Positions 30,147-41,694 are shown, numbered from the stretch's first letter. The stretch is DNA of 64,000 nucleotides from Rubripirellula reticaptiva (GCF_007860175.1 NZ_SJPX01000002.1:1-64000), one strand, 5' to 3'. Program-made: numbers and translations. Notes: generated by a model from the letters alone, not told the origin.

Positions 30147-31118
30147 GTGCGAAAGTTTTTTCTCTTCCCGCTTCGTCTCTGTGTTGGTTGGGGCTTTTCG
30201 CCGCGCCTGCTCAGCCTGATCGGTGCGGTCGCGTTGGTCTTGCTGCGACTTACCGTTGGCTGGCACTTTTATAGCGAAGGCATCGACAAACGCGATGCAG
30301 GCAATTGGAGTGCGGCGCCATTTTTCGCCAACGCCAAAGGCCCCTTCGCAGGCGAGTTCCGCAAGATGGTTTGGGACGCCGACGGCAAGTTGCGGCTCAA
30401 TCAAAACGCCAACATGTATTCATGGGCCGTTTTCCGGGACCAAGTTGCTGCGCATTACGGCTTCGATGACGCCCAAGTACGACGAGCCCAAGACAACTAC
30501 CGTGACGCGGTCAGCCAATACGAATGGGTCGTCAGCGAAAACGCAACTGAGTTGGAAGAGTTTGAACTTGGTCGTTCGCGAATTGCACGACTCGAATCCA
30601 ACCAGGAAGAGAAGTCTGAAAAAATGCTGCGTGATGGAGTCACGAGCCTTGGTGGACAACGAGACACAATCCGCAAGGAATGGATAGGTAAAGCCGCCCC
30701 GGCACTGAAACAGATCGACGCAATCTGGAACAATTACGAAACGGCCCAGAATGCTTTGGCGACCACCGAACAGGCCGAATCCCGTGGTAAGCTGAGACTT
30801 GTCAAACCTCGTACCGCACGCATCGACACCAGCGTGGTGGATGGACTGCTGCCCTACTTCGATATTGCAGTCGGTTTGCTCCTGCTGTTCGGACTGTTCA
30901 CGCCGGTAGCTGCGTTAGCGGCCGCAGGTTTTCTCGGTTCAGTCTTCTTGAGTCAGTATCCGCCATCGACAGGGCCGACATCGAGCAACTACCAATTGAT
31001 CGAATCAATGGCATGCCTAGTTTTGGCGGGAACCGGTGCAGGCCGGTTCGCCGGTCTCGATTTCTTCCTGCATCTAATCGTTCGCAAATTTTGGTATGCG
31101 CCAGACCCGGATGCTTAG
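30147..31118 (+). CDS. DoxX-family membrane protein with coiled-coil insertion
   Basis: A DoxX-like inner-membrane protein. The first DoxX helix is LSLIGAVALVLLRLTVGWHFYSEGIDK (continuous in the sequence, about residues 22-48 from the GTG). Then comes a large soluble insertion of about 180 residues, partly coiled coil (EEFELGRSRIARLESNQEEK, DAIWNNYETAQNALATTEQ). The last helices follow (YFDIAVGLLLLFGLF, PVAALAAAGFLGSVFLSQY, LIESMACLVLAGTGAGRFAG). Standard DoxX proteins are about 140 residues, so the insertion is unusual. The start is uncertain: GTG 30147 keeps a plausible membrane topology, while the frame stays open to an ATG at 30024. The oxidoreductase gene begins 83 bases downstream, probably one operon. 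Confidence 0.75.
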   Translation: MRKFFLFPLRLCVGWGFSPRLLSLIGAVALVLLRLTVGWHFYSEGIDKRDAGNWSAAPFFANAKGPFAGEFRKMVWDADGKLRLNQNANMYSWAVFRDQVAAHYGFDDAQVRRAQDNYRDAVSQYEWVVSENATELEEFELGRSRIARLESNQEEKSEKMLRDGVTSLGGQRDTIRKEWIGKAAPALKQIDAIWNNYETAQNALATTEQAESRGKLRLVKPRTARIDTSVVDGLLPYFDIAVGLLLLFGLFTPVAALAAAGFLGSVFLSQYPPSTGPTSSNYQLIESMACLVLAGTGAGRFAGLDFFLHLIVRKFWYAPDPDA

Positions 31119-31201
31119 CAAGATGAACAAGGTGCGTTGAATACGCCCGATCCAAATCAAAACAAATCTCTCAAACTACATTTACATTCCAGGTTTTTTC
31201 C

Positions 31202-33064
31202 ATGGTCGATAAACTCTCTGCCGATCAGCGTGCAGTTGGCGAACACAATTATTACTCGGCGGTTGGCAGTTACTACGACGTGAACCGTCGCGATTTCCTT
31301 CGCGGCATTGTCTCGGCTGGTGCAGTCAGTGGTGCCGGTCTTGGCGCAGCATATTTTGGATACGGCAAAGTCAACGACCCGGTCCGCATTGCCGTCATCG
31401 GCACCGGTGACGAAGGCAACGTTTTGATCGGTGGCTGCAACCCCGAATACGTCGAAGTCAAAGCAATCTGTGACATTCGCCCGTTTGGACAACACCGCGC
31501 CTTCCACGGCGATTGGTCTAGCCCTTCGGCGCTCGGTCGCCGCCCCGGACTGATCCAAGTTGCTGGCTACAAGGACGAAGCCGAAGCTCGTCGTAACGTC
31601 AAGGTTTACGACGGCAAGAACGGCGGCATCATGGCCTGCTTGGACGACCCGGACATCGAAGCAGTCATCATCGCTCTGCCTCTGTGGCTACACGCCTCGG
31701 TTGCCGCTTTGGCGATGGAACGTGGACTTCATGTTCTGACCGAAAAACTGATGGCCCACAACGTTGCCCAGTGCAAAGTGATGTCACGCATGGCAGCAGA
31801 ACTGAAAGACACCGCTGGAAACCCGCTGCACTTGGCGACCGGTCACCAACGTCACTACAACGTCAAGTACGACAACGCGATCAACCTGATTCGCTGGGGA
31901 TTGCTGGGCCAACTTCACCACATCCGTGCCCAGTGGCACCGTGGAAACCTGCCGGGTGCCGACAGTTGGAAAATGCCAATTCCCGGTGGCGAAAAGACTG
32001 CCGATGGAACGATGTACGACAAGATCGCCGGCGACATTCGAAATCGCGCCGGACGCTTGAAAAAAGCTACCGATCCCGATGAAATCGTCCGTCTGCAGGC
32101 AGAACTTGCAATGTTTCAAGCCTGGGACGCGGACAAAAACGTCGACCCATCGAAATTTGGATACAAAGACTTCTCGATGGGCGATGGCCACTTCAGCGCC
32201 ATGGAAGAACTGCATCGTTGGCGTTTATTCGATCGCACCGGCGCAGGCTTGATGGCGGAACTTGGCAGCCACCAACTTGATGCGGTCAGCATCTTCCTGA
32301 GCTCGCTTCGGAACGATGGCAAAAAGGTTCATCCATTGACGGTCAACGCCGTCGGCGGCTTGCACATCATGCCCGAAGACCGCAGCGTCGGTGATCACGT
32401 CTATTGCATGTACGAATTCCCTGGCCCGGAATACAGCAAAGACTTTGACGTTGGCTACTTTGACCCTGTCGACAACTACCCGGCTAGCAAAGTTGTCAAA
32501 GGCAAGGATCCGGTTCGCACCGGCCCGATCCCTGGATACTCAGATGATCCCAACAAAAAAGTCGTCGTGACCTACTCGTCAATCAACGGCAACGGGTTCG
32601 GCGGCTGGGGCGAAGTCGTGATGGGGACCAAGGGCACACTGATCCTGGACAAAGAAACCGACGTCTTGCTGTATCGCAACAGCGACACCAGCAGCAAGGT
32701 TGGGGTATCGAAACAAGGCGGTGGCTATGCGCTCGATACCAGCGCAAGTGGCGACTATGCGGCACCTCTGGCACAGGCCGCCGACTCCGGCCCGGTCAGT
32801 CGCGGCTATCGCGAAGAAATCGAGCACTGGGCGTTTTGCATCCGAAACCCCGACAAAGAAAACAGGCCACGTTGCTATCCCGAAGTCGCGATGGGCGACG
32901 CGGTGATCGCACTGGGAACCAACGTTGCCCTAAAGAACGCCAACGCTGGCAAGGGTGGATACTTGAAGTTCGAAGAAGAATGGTTCGACATCAACAGTGA
33001 TGCCGTGCCGGACGGAAGCGACATCAAGGCTGAGGCCGAATACATGAAGAAGCCAGTTGCCTAA
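31202..33064 (+). CDS. Tat-exported Gfo/Idh/MocA-family oxidoreductase
   Basis: A 620-residue NAD(P)-dependent sugar-type oxidoreductase. The N-terminus is a twin-arginine signal (NRRDFLRGIVSAGAVSGAG, Arg29-Arg30), so the folded, cofactor-loaded enzyme should reach the periplasm. The Rossmann fold starts VRIAVIGTGDEGN (61-73), followed by AVIIALPLWLHASVA and GLHVLTEKLMAHN, where the EKP catalytic-loop proline is Leu. The C-terminal dimerisation domain has GHQRHYNVKYD and LMAELGSHQLDAVSIFL, which supply the substrate-pocket Lys/His/Asp type residues. The length exceeds the usual 350-450 because of insertions (about 260-330, 400-480). It is paired with the DoxX gene and ends at a terminator. 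Substrate unknown; planctomycetes carry many paralogues. Confidence 0.88.
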   Translation: MVDKLSADQRAVGEHNYYSAVGSYYDVNRRDFLRGIVSAGAVSGAGLGAAYFGYGKVNDPVRIAVIGTGDEGNVLIGGCNPEYVEVKAICDIRPFGQHRAFHGDWSSPSALGRRPGLIQVAGYKDEAEARRNVKVYDGKNGGIMACLDDPDIEAVIIALPLWLHASVAALAMERGLHVLTEKLMAHNVAQCKVMSRMAAELKDTAGNPLHLATGHQRHYNVKYDNAINLIRWGLLGQLHHIRAQWHRGNLPGADSWKMPIPGGEKTADGTMYDKIAGDIRNRAGRLKKATDPDEIVRLQAELAMFQAWDADKNVDPSKFGYKDFSMGDGHFSAMEELHRWRLFDRTGAGLMAELGSHQLDAVSIFLSSLRNDGKKVHPLTVNAVGGLHIMPEDRSVGDHVYCMYEFPGPEYSKDFDVGYFDPVDNYPASKVVKGKDPVRTGPIPGYSDDPNKKVVVTYSSINGNGFGGWGEVVMGTKGTLILDKETDVLLYRNSDTSSKVGVSKQGGGYALDTSASGDYAAPLAQAADSGPVSRGYREEIEHWAFCIRNPDKENRPRCYPEVAMGDAVIALGTNVALKNANAGKGGYLKFEEEWFDINSDAVPDGSDIKAEAEYMKKPVA

Positions 33065-33172
33065 AAGGCGGCACCCACACCGGTCAGCGCTGGCCTCGCA
33101 TCACGCGGGCTAGTGCTGCCGCCGGCTAGTCCGATTGGCGATTTAGTCCAACTGCCAGTCAGCTCAAAATAA

Positions 33173-33233
33173 AACCCCGGCGCGGTATCCGAGATTCAAA
33201 TCAAGGAAACCGTGGCGGGGTTAATTTTTTTTT
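33173..33233. terminator. Bidirectional terminator
   Basis: A long imperfect stem (AACCCCGGCGCGGT at 33173-33186 with ACCGTGGCGGGGTT at 33209-33222; two mismatches) followed by TTAA and nine T residues on the plus strand. On the minus strand the same stem is followed by TTTTATTTTG. It can therefore end both the oxidoreductase operon and the convergent small lipoprotein gene. Confidence 0.7.
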
Positions 33234-33279
33234 CGGACGTCAAACCCTGGCTTTACGCCGGGTGATCAACCCAAGGCGA

Positions 33280-33459
33280 CTACTCAGCAGGAGCGTCGGC
33301 TGCAGGAGCTTCTGCGCTGGTCGTCGTGTTGCTGCTTGGCGCAGGAGCCACGTCGGTCGAAGTGTTCGCTTCGATCGGTGCAGGTGGTGCACAGCCGAAA
33401 GTGAAAGTCAAAACGAACGCGGCGACGGCGGCTTGAGCCAAGGTGAAAGCTGATTTCAC
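33280..33459 (-). CDS. Small lipoprotein, 59 residues
   Basis: A short gene starting with GTG at 33459, with GGAG ten bases upstream. The product begins MKSAFTLAQAAVAAFVLTFT, followed by a lipobox FGC (Cys23). After the cysteine only about 37 residues remain, rich in Ala, Pro, Thr and Ser (APPAPIEANTSTD, APAADAPAE). It would be a tiny lipid-anchored, unstructured surface or periplasmic peptide. I recognise no family. The opposite-strand open frame across this region has no signal sequence or ribosome-binding site and is considered a shadow. Confidence 0.7.
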   Translation of the reverse strand: MKSAFTLAQAAVAAFVLTFTFGCAPPAPIEANTSTDVAPAPSSNTTTSAEAPAADAPAE

Positions 33460-33803
33460 GGCAGGAATTCTCCAAAAAGTAAGGTGGGACGAACGGCGGC
33501 ATCTTAGTCCACCAATCCTAATTGTCCTAGCGACGGCCCCAGTTTTATGATCAGCGTCGCAAAATATAGCCGTTCGCAGTCCTTAAAAACCTCCTAGGTC
33601 TTCAATCCCAACGTTAACCGGTGGCGTGAAAAGTGCCAGTCATCAATCGGCTAGTCGCCACCGTCACATCCCGCACCGCCAACATGGTGGGCCGCCAACT
33701 CGCTCCACTATTGCCAGACACAGTCAATCCGAGCATCTCTCCCGACCGATGCCAACGTTGGACAACTCGAAACTTACAACGCTCGACCGGCTCTGGATCT
33801 GCC
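33460..33803. other. Intergenic region between two small genes
   Basis: About 340 bases separate the divergent 59-residue lipoprotein gene and the small secreted-protein gene. The plus-strand frame is open back to 33633, but the added residues look non-coding. No hairpin or repeat stands out. Confidence 0.4.
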
Positions 33804-34190
33804 ATGACAATCCGACGCATTTTCGCACTCACTGCACTCTTGGGCACTCTTGCACTGGCCAGCTCTGGCAATGCACAAAGTCCAATTTCGTCGCCCAGCG
33901 ATGCATCGAAACCGGCTTCGATCGACCGAATCAAACTCTATGATTCGCTCGAAAAACCATCGGATCGAAACGAACGTTCACTGCCTTCATCGGCACAGCT
34001 TTCCGCAAGCGAAATTCGCCAGGCACGTGCTCTCCACCGAGCCGACCAGCGGGCCGCACGCTTAGACTACAACCTTTGGATGGGCGTCAATCCGCTGCGT
34101 CCCGATTGGAACGCCGTGCCGATGACGCACAGCAATTACAATTACATCCAACGCCGCGTCTATGTGCCTTTCTACGTCCACGCTCGCTAA
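33804..34190 (+). CDS. Small secreted protein of unknown function
   Basis: A 128-residue product with a clear signal peptide (TIRRIFALTALLGTLALASS, cleavage after GNA near 25). The mature part has a Ser/Pro-rich start, a helical central segment rich in Arg and Ala (SASEIRQARALHRADQRAAR) and an aromatic, basic C-terminus (NYNYIQRRVYVPFYVHAR). I recognise no family. The ATG at 33804 is chosen because the signal peptide starts there. Its TAA stop overlaps the TAG stop of the convergent glycerate kinase gene in the four bases 34187-34190. Confidence 0.7.
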   Translation: MTIRRIFALTALLGTLALASSGNAQSPISSPSDASKPASIDRIKLYDSLEKPSDRNERSLPSSAQLSASEIRQARALHRADQRAARLDYNLWMGVNPLRPDWNAVPMTHSNYNYIQRRVYVPFYVHAR

Positions 34191-35533
34191 ACGGGCGTTA
34201 CCAATGCGACTCGCACGTCGCACACATTCGTTCCCGTTGGGCCGGTGACCAACAATCCACCGGCACACGTGAAAAACGTGTAGGCGTCGTTCCGAGCCAG
34301 CGAATCCGAGACATCCAACCCCAATTGCATCGCTTGCTGATGCACGTCCGCGTCGATGAACGCGCCCGCCGCGTCGGTCGGTCCATCTTCGCCATCCGTG
34401 CCGCCCGACAAAATACAGATCCGGCTCCATTGTTCGTCCGTCAACGACTGACCTAGCAAGTACTGGTAAGCCGCCAAAACCAACTGTTGGTTTCGACCAC
34501 CTCGGCCGCGGACATCTTCGCCGACCAACTTCACAACTGGTTCGCCACCGGTGATCAAGCAATCCAATCGATGATCCTGTGGATCGGCGTTCAACATGTC
34601 GACTGTCATCTTTGCCAAATGGCGTCCAACATCTTCGGCAAAGCCTTCGCATTGCTTGGCAACCTGCATGACGTGGTTGTAACCAAGACCTTCGGCGCGC
34701 ATCCCCGCTTCGTCCACTGCGACGGCATTGTTCCCGATGACAATCGTGGTAGCGTGACAGGTGGGTGAATCAGTCGCCCGATCCTGGGCAAGCGTTCGAT
34801 AGATCGCCAGCGGAAGTGATCGACTCACGTCATACTTTGCCAATACTTTGATGGCGTCTTGCGCAGTCGAAGTATCCGGGACCGTCGCGCCTGACGCGAT
34901 CAAATCGAGCGGGTCGCCAAGCACGTCGGACAACACCAACGTCACCAATTCACCCGCGCGACAAGCTCGCAGCAATCCGCCGCCTTTGACGCGGCTAAGG
35001 TGTTTTCGGACTGTATTGAGCTCGGCAATGTTTGCTCCCGAACTGCTCAAGAACCGAGTGACTTCTAACTTTTCTGCAAGAGTGACCCCGTCGATCGGCG
35101 CGGGCATCAGTGCGCTGCCACCGCCAGAGATCAATGCGATGCAAAGATCACGCGGCTTGGCGCTGCCCACCAGCGATAAGATCTCGTCGGTGCCCCAAAC
35201 GCCGGTCTGCGTCGGCTCGTTCACCATTGCTGGGCGCGCCGGATGAAGCCGAATCGGGCCAGGCTCCGTCTCCGTTCCTTCGGGAACATTGACGAAGCCA
35301 GTCACGGGCAACCAGTCACCGATCGCCGCGGCTAATCCGGTTGCCATCGCCGTTCCCGCCTTGCCCGCGCCAACGACAATCACGCGATCAAAATCGCTGC
35401 GACGATACGAGTAGCCGCCGACGGAAAGTGTTTCGCCGTGCACGACGACCTCGCGGCGCACCAGCGACTCGGCCAAAACAGACTCCAGCCCAGCGTACCA
35501 TATCTCGGTTGCATGCGTTCGAGCCAAATTCAT
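34187..35533 (-). CDS. Glycerate 2-kinase, GckA/MOFRL type
   Basis: A 448-residue enzyme of the DUF4147/MOFRL glycerate kinase family, which phosphorylates D-glycerate to 2-phosphoglycerate with ATP. Family blocks seen are DRVIVVGAGKAGTAMATGLAA at the N-terminus, IALISGGGSALMPAP, the NTVRKHLSRVKGGGL block, and the C-terminal MOFRL region (GGTDGEDGPTDAAGAFID, then FFTCAGGLLVTGPTGTNVCD). The ATG at 35533 matches the family length; a longer frame to 35584 would overlap the divergent helicase's upstream region. The helicase starts at 35623, leaving 89 bases for divergent promoters. The small secreted-protein gene converges with overlapping stops. Confidence 0.92.
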   Translation of the reverse strand: MNLARTHATEIWYAGLESVLAESLVRREVVVHGETLSVGGYSYRRSDFDRVIVVGAGKAGTAMATGLAAAIGDWLPVTGFVNVPEGTETEPGPIRLHPARPAMVNEPTQTGVWGTDEILSLVGSAKPRDLCIALISGGGSALMPAPIDGVTLAEKLEVTRFLSSSGANIAELNTVRKHLSRVKGGGLLRACRAGELVTLVLSDVLGDPLDLIASGATVPDTSTAQDAIKVLAKYDVSRSLPLAIYRTLAQDRATDSPTCHATTIVIGNNAVAVDEAGMRAEGLGYNHVMQVAKQCEGFAEDVGRHLAKMTVDMLNADPQDHRLDCLITGGEPVVKLVGEDVRGRGGRNQQLVLAAYQYLLGQSLTDEQWSRICILSGGTDGEDGPTDAAGAFIDADVHQQAMQLGLDVSDSLARNDAYTFFTCAGGLLVTGPTGTNVCDVRVALVTPV

Positions 35534-35622
35534 GTTGAATGGATTCACGTTATTTTGAACTTCCAAAGGAACAACCACCACCACAGTCGCCGCGTCTGGA
35601 AAGGCACGCTAAGTTGTTGACC

Positions 35623-38103
35623 ATGACGAACACGCACCTTGAACCTGCTGAAATTCCCGACCGCGACCAATTGGCGTCGGAGTACTTCGAACTTCTGCCC
35701 TACGCACCCTATCCGGTGCAAGAAGAGGCGATGCTGGCGTATTTTACCGGGGATGTCGCGTCAGGTGACCATGGCGTCCTAGTTTGCGCGCCGACGGGAA
35801 CGGGAAAAACCATGATCGCCGAAGCGGCCGTCTATGAAGCCCTTCGGACCGGTACGCGGATGTACTACACGACGCCGCTGATCGCACTGACGGACCAAAA
35901 ACTGGATGAACTTCGCCAATCCGCAGTTCGCTGGGGTTTCGCAGCCGATCAAGTTGGATTGGTGACCGGCAATCGATCGGTCAATCCCGATGCCCCCGTT
36001 TTGGTCGTCGTCGCAGAAATTCTGCTCAACCGACTTCTCAACCCGACATCCTTCGATTTCACAGACGTCTCGTCCGTTGTGATGGACGAATTCCACTCGT
36101 TCAACGATCGTGAACGGGGCGTCGTCTGGGAATTAACGCTCGGACTGTTGCCATTGCACGTGCGGACGATGCTGTTGTCGGCGACGGTCGGAAACGCGAT
36201 GGAGTTTACGTCTTGGCTGACACGTGCGCACAAACGAAGACTGCAATTGGTGGTCGGCACCGAACGCAAAGTCCCACTGCAGTATTCGTGGGTTGACGAC
36301 GAAATCCTGCCCGATTTCTCAGAACGGATTGCCGATGGCGACGAGATCGCACGGCGGACACCGGCGTTGATGTTTTGCTTTAGCCGATCACAGTGCTGGA
36401 CCACCGCTGAACTGCTCAAAGGCAAGAGCGTCATCGACAAGGCTCGTCAGAGTGAACTGGCCGACTATCTCAACAACGCCGACATGTCCGAAGGTGCCGG
36501 ACCGAAATTGAAGCAGATTCTGATGCGAGGTGTCGGAGTCCACCATGCAGGAGTCCTACCTCGGTATCGTCGCATCGTCGAAGATCTGTTCCAACGCAAA
36601 CTGCTGGCCTTCTGTGTCTGTACCGAAACCCTCGCTGCCGGCATCAATCTGCCTGCTCGCAGCGTCGTGCTGCCAAGTCTGTTGAAGGGACCACGCGACA
36701 AAAAGAAGCTTTGCGAGATCGCATCTGCACAGCAAATTTTTGGACGTGCCGGTCGCCCACAGTTTGATGATGTTGGATACGTGTACGCCCTGGCGCACGA
36801 AGACGACGTGAAGCTGAACAAATGGCGTGAGAAGTACGACTCAATCCCCGAGGACACCAAGGATCCGGGATTGATGAAGGCGAAAAAGCAACTGAAGAAG
36901 AAGATGCCCAAACGCCGCGCCGGCGAAACGTACTGGACCGTATCGCAGTTCGAGCAATTGCAGTCCGCCGAATCAGCCAATCTGGAAAGTCGCGGTCTGC
37001 TGCCGTGGCGGTTGTTGGCGTACTTGTTCAGCCAAGACAAGAATGTCCAGCCGATCCGAGACATGATTGGGCGCCGCCTGCTGCACCCCAAAGGCATCGA
37101 GGACGGCCAACGAGATTTGAATCGAATGTTGATCACGATGTGGGAAGGTCGTTACATCGAACTCGATCCGGAACCGCACGCGGCCGAATTGCCGCCACCG
37201 CCCCCAACAAACAAGGAAAAGAAGGCCGCCAAGACGGCCGGACTCTTCGGCGAATTACTAGACAAAATTCAACCGGATGCATTCGAGCCTGCTTCCACCA
37301 AGGAAGACGAGACGGACCCAAAACTGATCCAAAGCCGGGGTTATGAAATGACCAACTATCGGCCGATCACCGCCACCCCGAAAAACCGACTCGAACGGCT
37401 AGTTCATATCCGCAGCATCAATCCACTCTTTGGCGTGTTCCTGGCAGACCAACTAGCGATCGCCGATCCGAACGAACGAATTGCAACTTTGGAAAGCGTC
37501 CTGCAGGTGCCAGGAACCGTCGCCCGATTCTGTCGCATGCCTTCCTACGATGACATGCCTGCCGGAACCCTTGCAACGACCAAACTCGATAGCGAACTGT
37601 TGACTTTGGGATTAGCAACATCCGAAGAACTCGGTGCGAAAGGCCCAGAAGATGACGAAGACATTGTCGATCGCGGTTTCGGCCGAGTCATGTTTGACGA
37701 ACCGAGAGTATGGCCGCTGACGATTGGCGAAAAACTGCTGCGACTGTTCCGAAATGAATTTCCTCGCGTCAACGACGTCCGTGTGACGCCGGTTTGGATC
37801 GTTGGGGAACTATTGGAATTCGGCGGCGATTTCAACAAGTACGTGACGGCTCGCAAACTGCAAAAGGAAGAGGGGATCCTCTTCCGCCACTGCCTGCGCA
37901 TGGTCGGATTGCTCGATGAAATGGCAAACATTCCGCCATCCAACACAACCGTCGAAACGTGGGAAGACCCGCTCGACGACCTAGCCGACAAGCTGACCGA
38001 AACCTGCCGTAACGTCGATCCGCAAAGCACCGACGAACTATTGGCACAACCGGGCAGCGAAGCGTTCGACCTGATCGGATTGGGGCGTCGAAACGCCAAG
38101 TGA
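35623..38103 (+). CDS. Ski2-like DEAD/DEAH-box helicase
   Basis: An 826-residue superfamily 2 helicase. The first RecA-like domain has Walker A APTGTGKT (56-63), the Walker B box DEFH (155-158) and motif III SAT (186-188). The second domain has VHHAGVLPRYRRIVEDLF, CTETLAAGINLPARSVV and the arginine-finger motif QQIFGRAGRPQ. Together these resemble the Ski2/Mtr4 and bacterial Lhr-like group. A Lys-rich linker (about 435-460) and a helical C-terminal half with acidic inserts follow; no exonuclease or zinc finger is visible. RNA or DNA as substrate is undecided. ATG 35623 begins the conserved part; an ATG at 35539 would leave five bases to the divergent gene. Confidence 0.85.
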   Translation: MTNTHLEPAEIPDRDQLASEYFELLPYAPYPVQEEAMLAYFTGDVASGDHGVLVCAPTGTGKTMIAEAAVYEALRTGTRMYYTTPLIALTDQKLDELRQSAVRWGFAADQVGLVTGNRSVNPDAPVLVVVAEILLNRLLNPTSFDFTDVSSVVMDEFHSFNDRERGVVWELTLGLLPLHVRTMLLSATVGNAMEFTSWLTRAHKRRLQLVVGTERKVPLQYSWVDDEILPDFSERIADGDEIARRTPALMFCFSRSQCWTTAELLKGKSVIDKARQSELADYLNNADMSEGAGPKLKQILMRGVGVHHAGVLPRYRRIVEDLFQRKLLAFCVCTETLAAGINLPARSVVLPSLLKGPRDKKKLCEIASAQQIFGRAGRPQFDDVGYVYALAHEDDVKLNKWREKYDSIPEDTKDPGLMKAKKQLKKKMPKRRAGETYWTVSQFEQLQSAESANLESRGLLPWRLLAYLFSQDKNVQPIRDMIGRRLLHPKGIEDGQRDLNRMLITMWEGRYIELDPEPHAAELPPPPPTNKEKKAAKTAGLFGELLDKIQPDAFEPASTKEDETDPKLIQSRGYEMTNYRPITATPKNRLERLVHIRSINPLFGVFLADQLAIADPNERIATLESVLQVPGTVARFCRMPSYDDMPAGTLATTKLDSELLTLGLATSEELGAKGPEDDEDIVDRGFGRVMFDEPRVWPLTIGEKLLRLFRNEFPRVNDVRVTPVWIVGELLEFGGDFNKYVTARKLQKEEGILFRHCLRMVGLLDEMANIPPSNTTVETWEDPLDDLADKLTETCRNVDPQSTDELLAQPGSEAFDLIGLGRRNAK

Positions 38104-38137
38104 GTACTCGGCGTTTGTAATCGTTACTCGCGGTCCG

Positions 38138-40396
<2,259 letters not shown>

Positions 40397-40526
40397 TCAG
40401 ACGCGCAAGATAGTAACATTCAAGCGGCTAGAGGGGACAGACCCGGTCGCCCGATCTAAGCGAATAAGAAGCGTCGCTTCCTGTTCGGACGTCGCCACAG
40501 TATCACGCCCACGGTATCGTAGTGCC

Positions 40527-41594
40527 ATGAAATGGGACTATCGATCAATCATCAGCGGAACACGCCGTGATCCGGTTGCAATCGCGATTCGTGGAGCGCT
40601 GTGGGTCGCATCAATGCCGTACGGCGTCGTTGTGGCGTCAAAAAACCGCAGATTCGAATCGGGAAAACTGGAAATCCACCGCGTCGGAACTCCCGTCATC
40701 AGTGTGGGCAACCTGACGACCGGCGGCACCGGTAAGACTCCGATCGTCTGTTACCTAGCCAAGTGGTTTCGATCCCACAGCACGCGAGTGATGATCGTCA
40801 GCCGTGGCTACGGACGCGGCGACAGCGACACCAACGACGAAGCCAAAGAATTGCACGACCGTTTGCCGGACGTGCCGCACGTCCAGAACCCTGACCGAGT
40901 CGAAGCTGCCCGCGTCGCGATCGAAGAATTGGAAGCCGAATTGATCCTGATGGACGACGGGTTCCAACACCGTCGCTTGCACCGCGACCTGGACATCGTC
41001 GTCATCGATGCGACATGCCCATTTGGTTTTGGGCACAAGTTGCCGCGAGGTTTATTGCGAGAGCCAGTCAGCAGTTTGAGAAGAGCCGATTTGGCTATCA
41101 TCACGCGCTGCGATGCGGTACCGGAGGATCGCCTGCGACAGATTGAAACGACGCTTCGCAAAACCAACGCCGACTTGCCGTTTTTTCGGTCCCGCCATGT
41201 CCCCAGTGGAATAAGAGAGTACCCGTCGACCACTCACGCGACCGAAACACTTGCCGGCCAGAACGTTGCCGTGATTTCAGCGATCGGAAATCCAATGGCG
41301 TTCGAAAAGACGGTCGCATCATGTGGTGCGAAGGTGATCGCCGCCAATCATTTGGGCGACCACGATCCTTATGCTCCCCAAACCGTGACGCAACTCCGCG
41401 CCTGGATCCGCAGCCTGGGCGATTCGGTTGACCGGGTCGTCTGCACGCATAAAGATCTAGTCAAATTACAAACGGACCAACTGGGCGGAAAACCAATCGT
41501 CGCCATCATGATCGACCTAGAAATCGACGGTGACCTGTCGCCTTGGTTAAGCCGCGTTAAGGAATCAGCCGTTCGCAATAAGGACACGCAGTAG
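40527..41594 (+). CDS. lpxK: Tetraacyldisaccharide 4'-kinase
   Basis: Phosphorylates the 4' position of the lipid A disaccharide precursor at the inner membrane. The 355-residue protein has a hydrophobic membrane-associated N-terminus (DPVAIAIRGALWVASMPYG), the Walker A region GNLTTGGTGKTPIVCYLA, VMIVSRGYGRGD, the catalytic ILMDDGFQHRRLHRDLDIVVID block and the LPRGLLREPVSSLRRADL block. The ATG at 40527 matches the family start; the frame is open to 40347, but that stretch overlaps the isocitrate dehydrogenase 5' end. Its presence supports a lipid A-containing outer membrane. No other lpx gene is nearby. Confidence 0.94.
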   Translation: MKWDYRSIISGTRRDPVAIAIRGALWVASMPYGVVVASKNRRFESGKLEIHRVGTPVISVGNLTTGGTGKTPIVCYLAKWFRSHSTRVMIVSRGYGRGDSDTNDEAKELHDRLPDVPHVQNPDRVEAARVAIEELEAELILMDDGFQHRRLHRDLDIVVIDATCPFGFGHKLPRGLLREPVSSLRRADLAIITRCDAVPEDRLRQIETTLRKTNADLPFFRSRHVPSGIREYPSTTHATETLAGQNVAVISAIGNPMAFEKTVASCGAKVIAANHLGDHDPYAPQTVTQLRAWIRSLGDSVDRVVCTHKDLVKLQTDQLGGKPIVAIMIDLEIDGDLSPWLSRVKESAVRNKDTQ

Positions 41595-41694
41595 ACCGCT
41601 GTCAAGACAGACAGCCCGGCTTGCCGGCACCAGACTGTTCTTGAACAGCTTGGCACCGGCGTCTGATAGTCTTTTTCAATCCGCGCTTTGCGAG

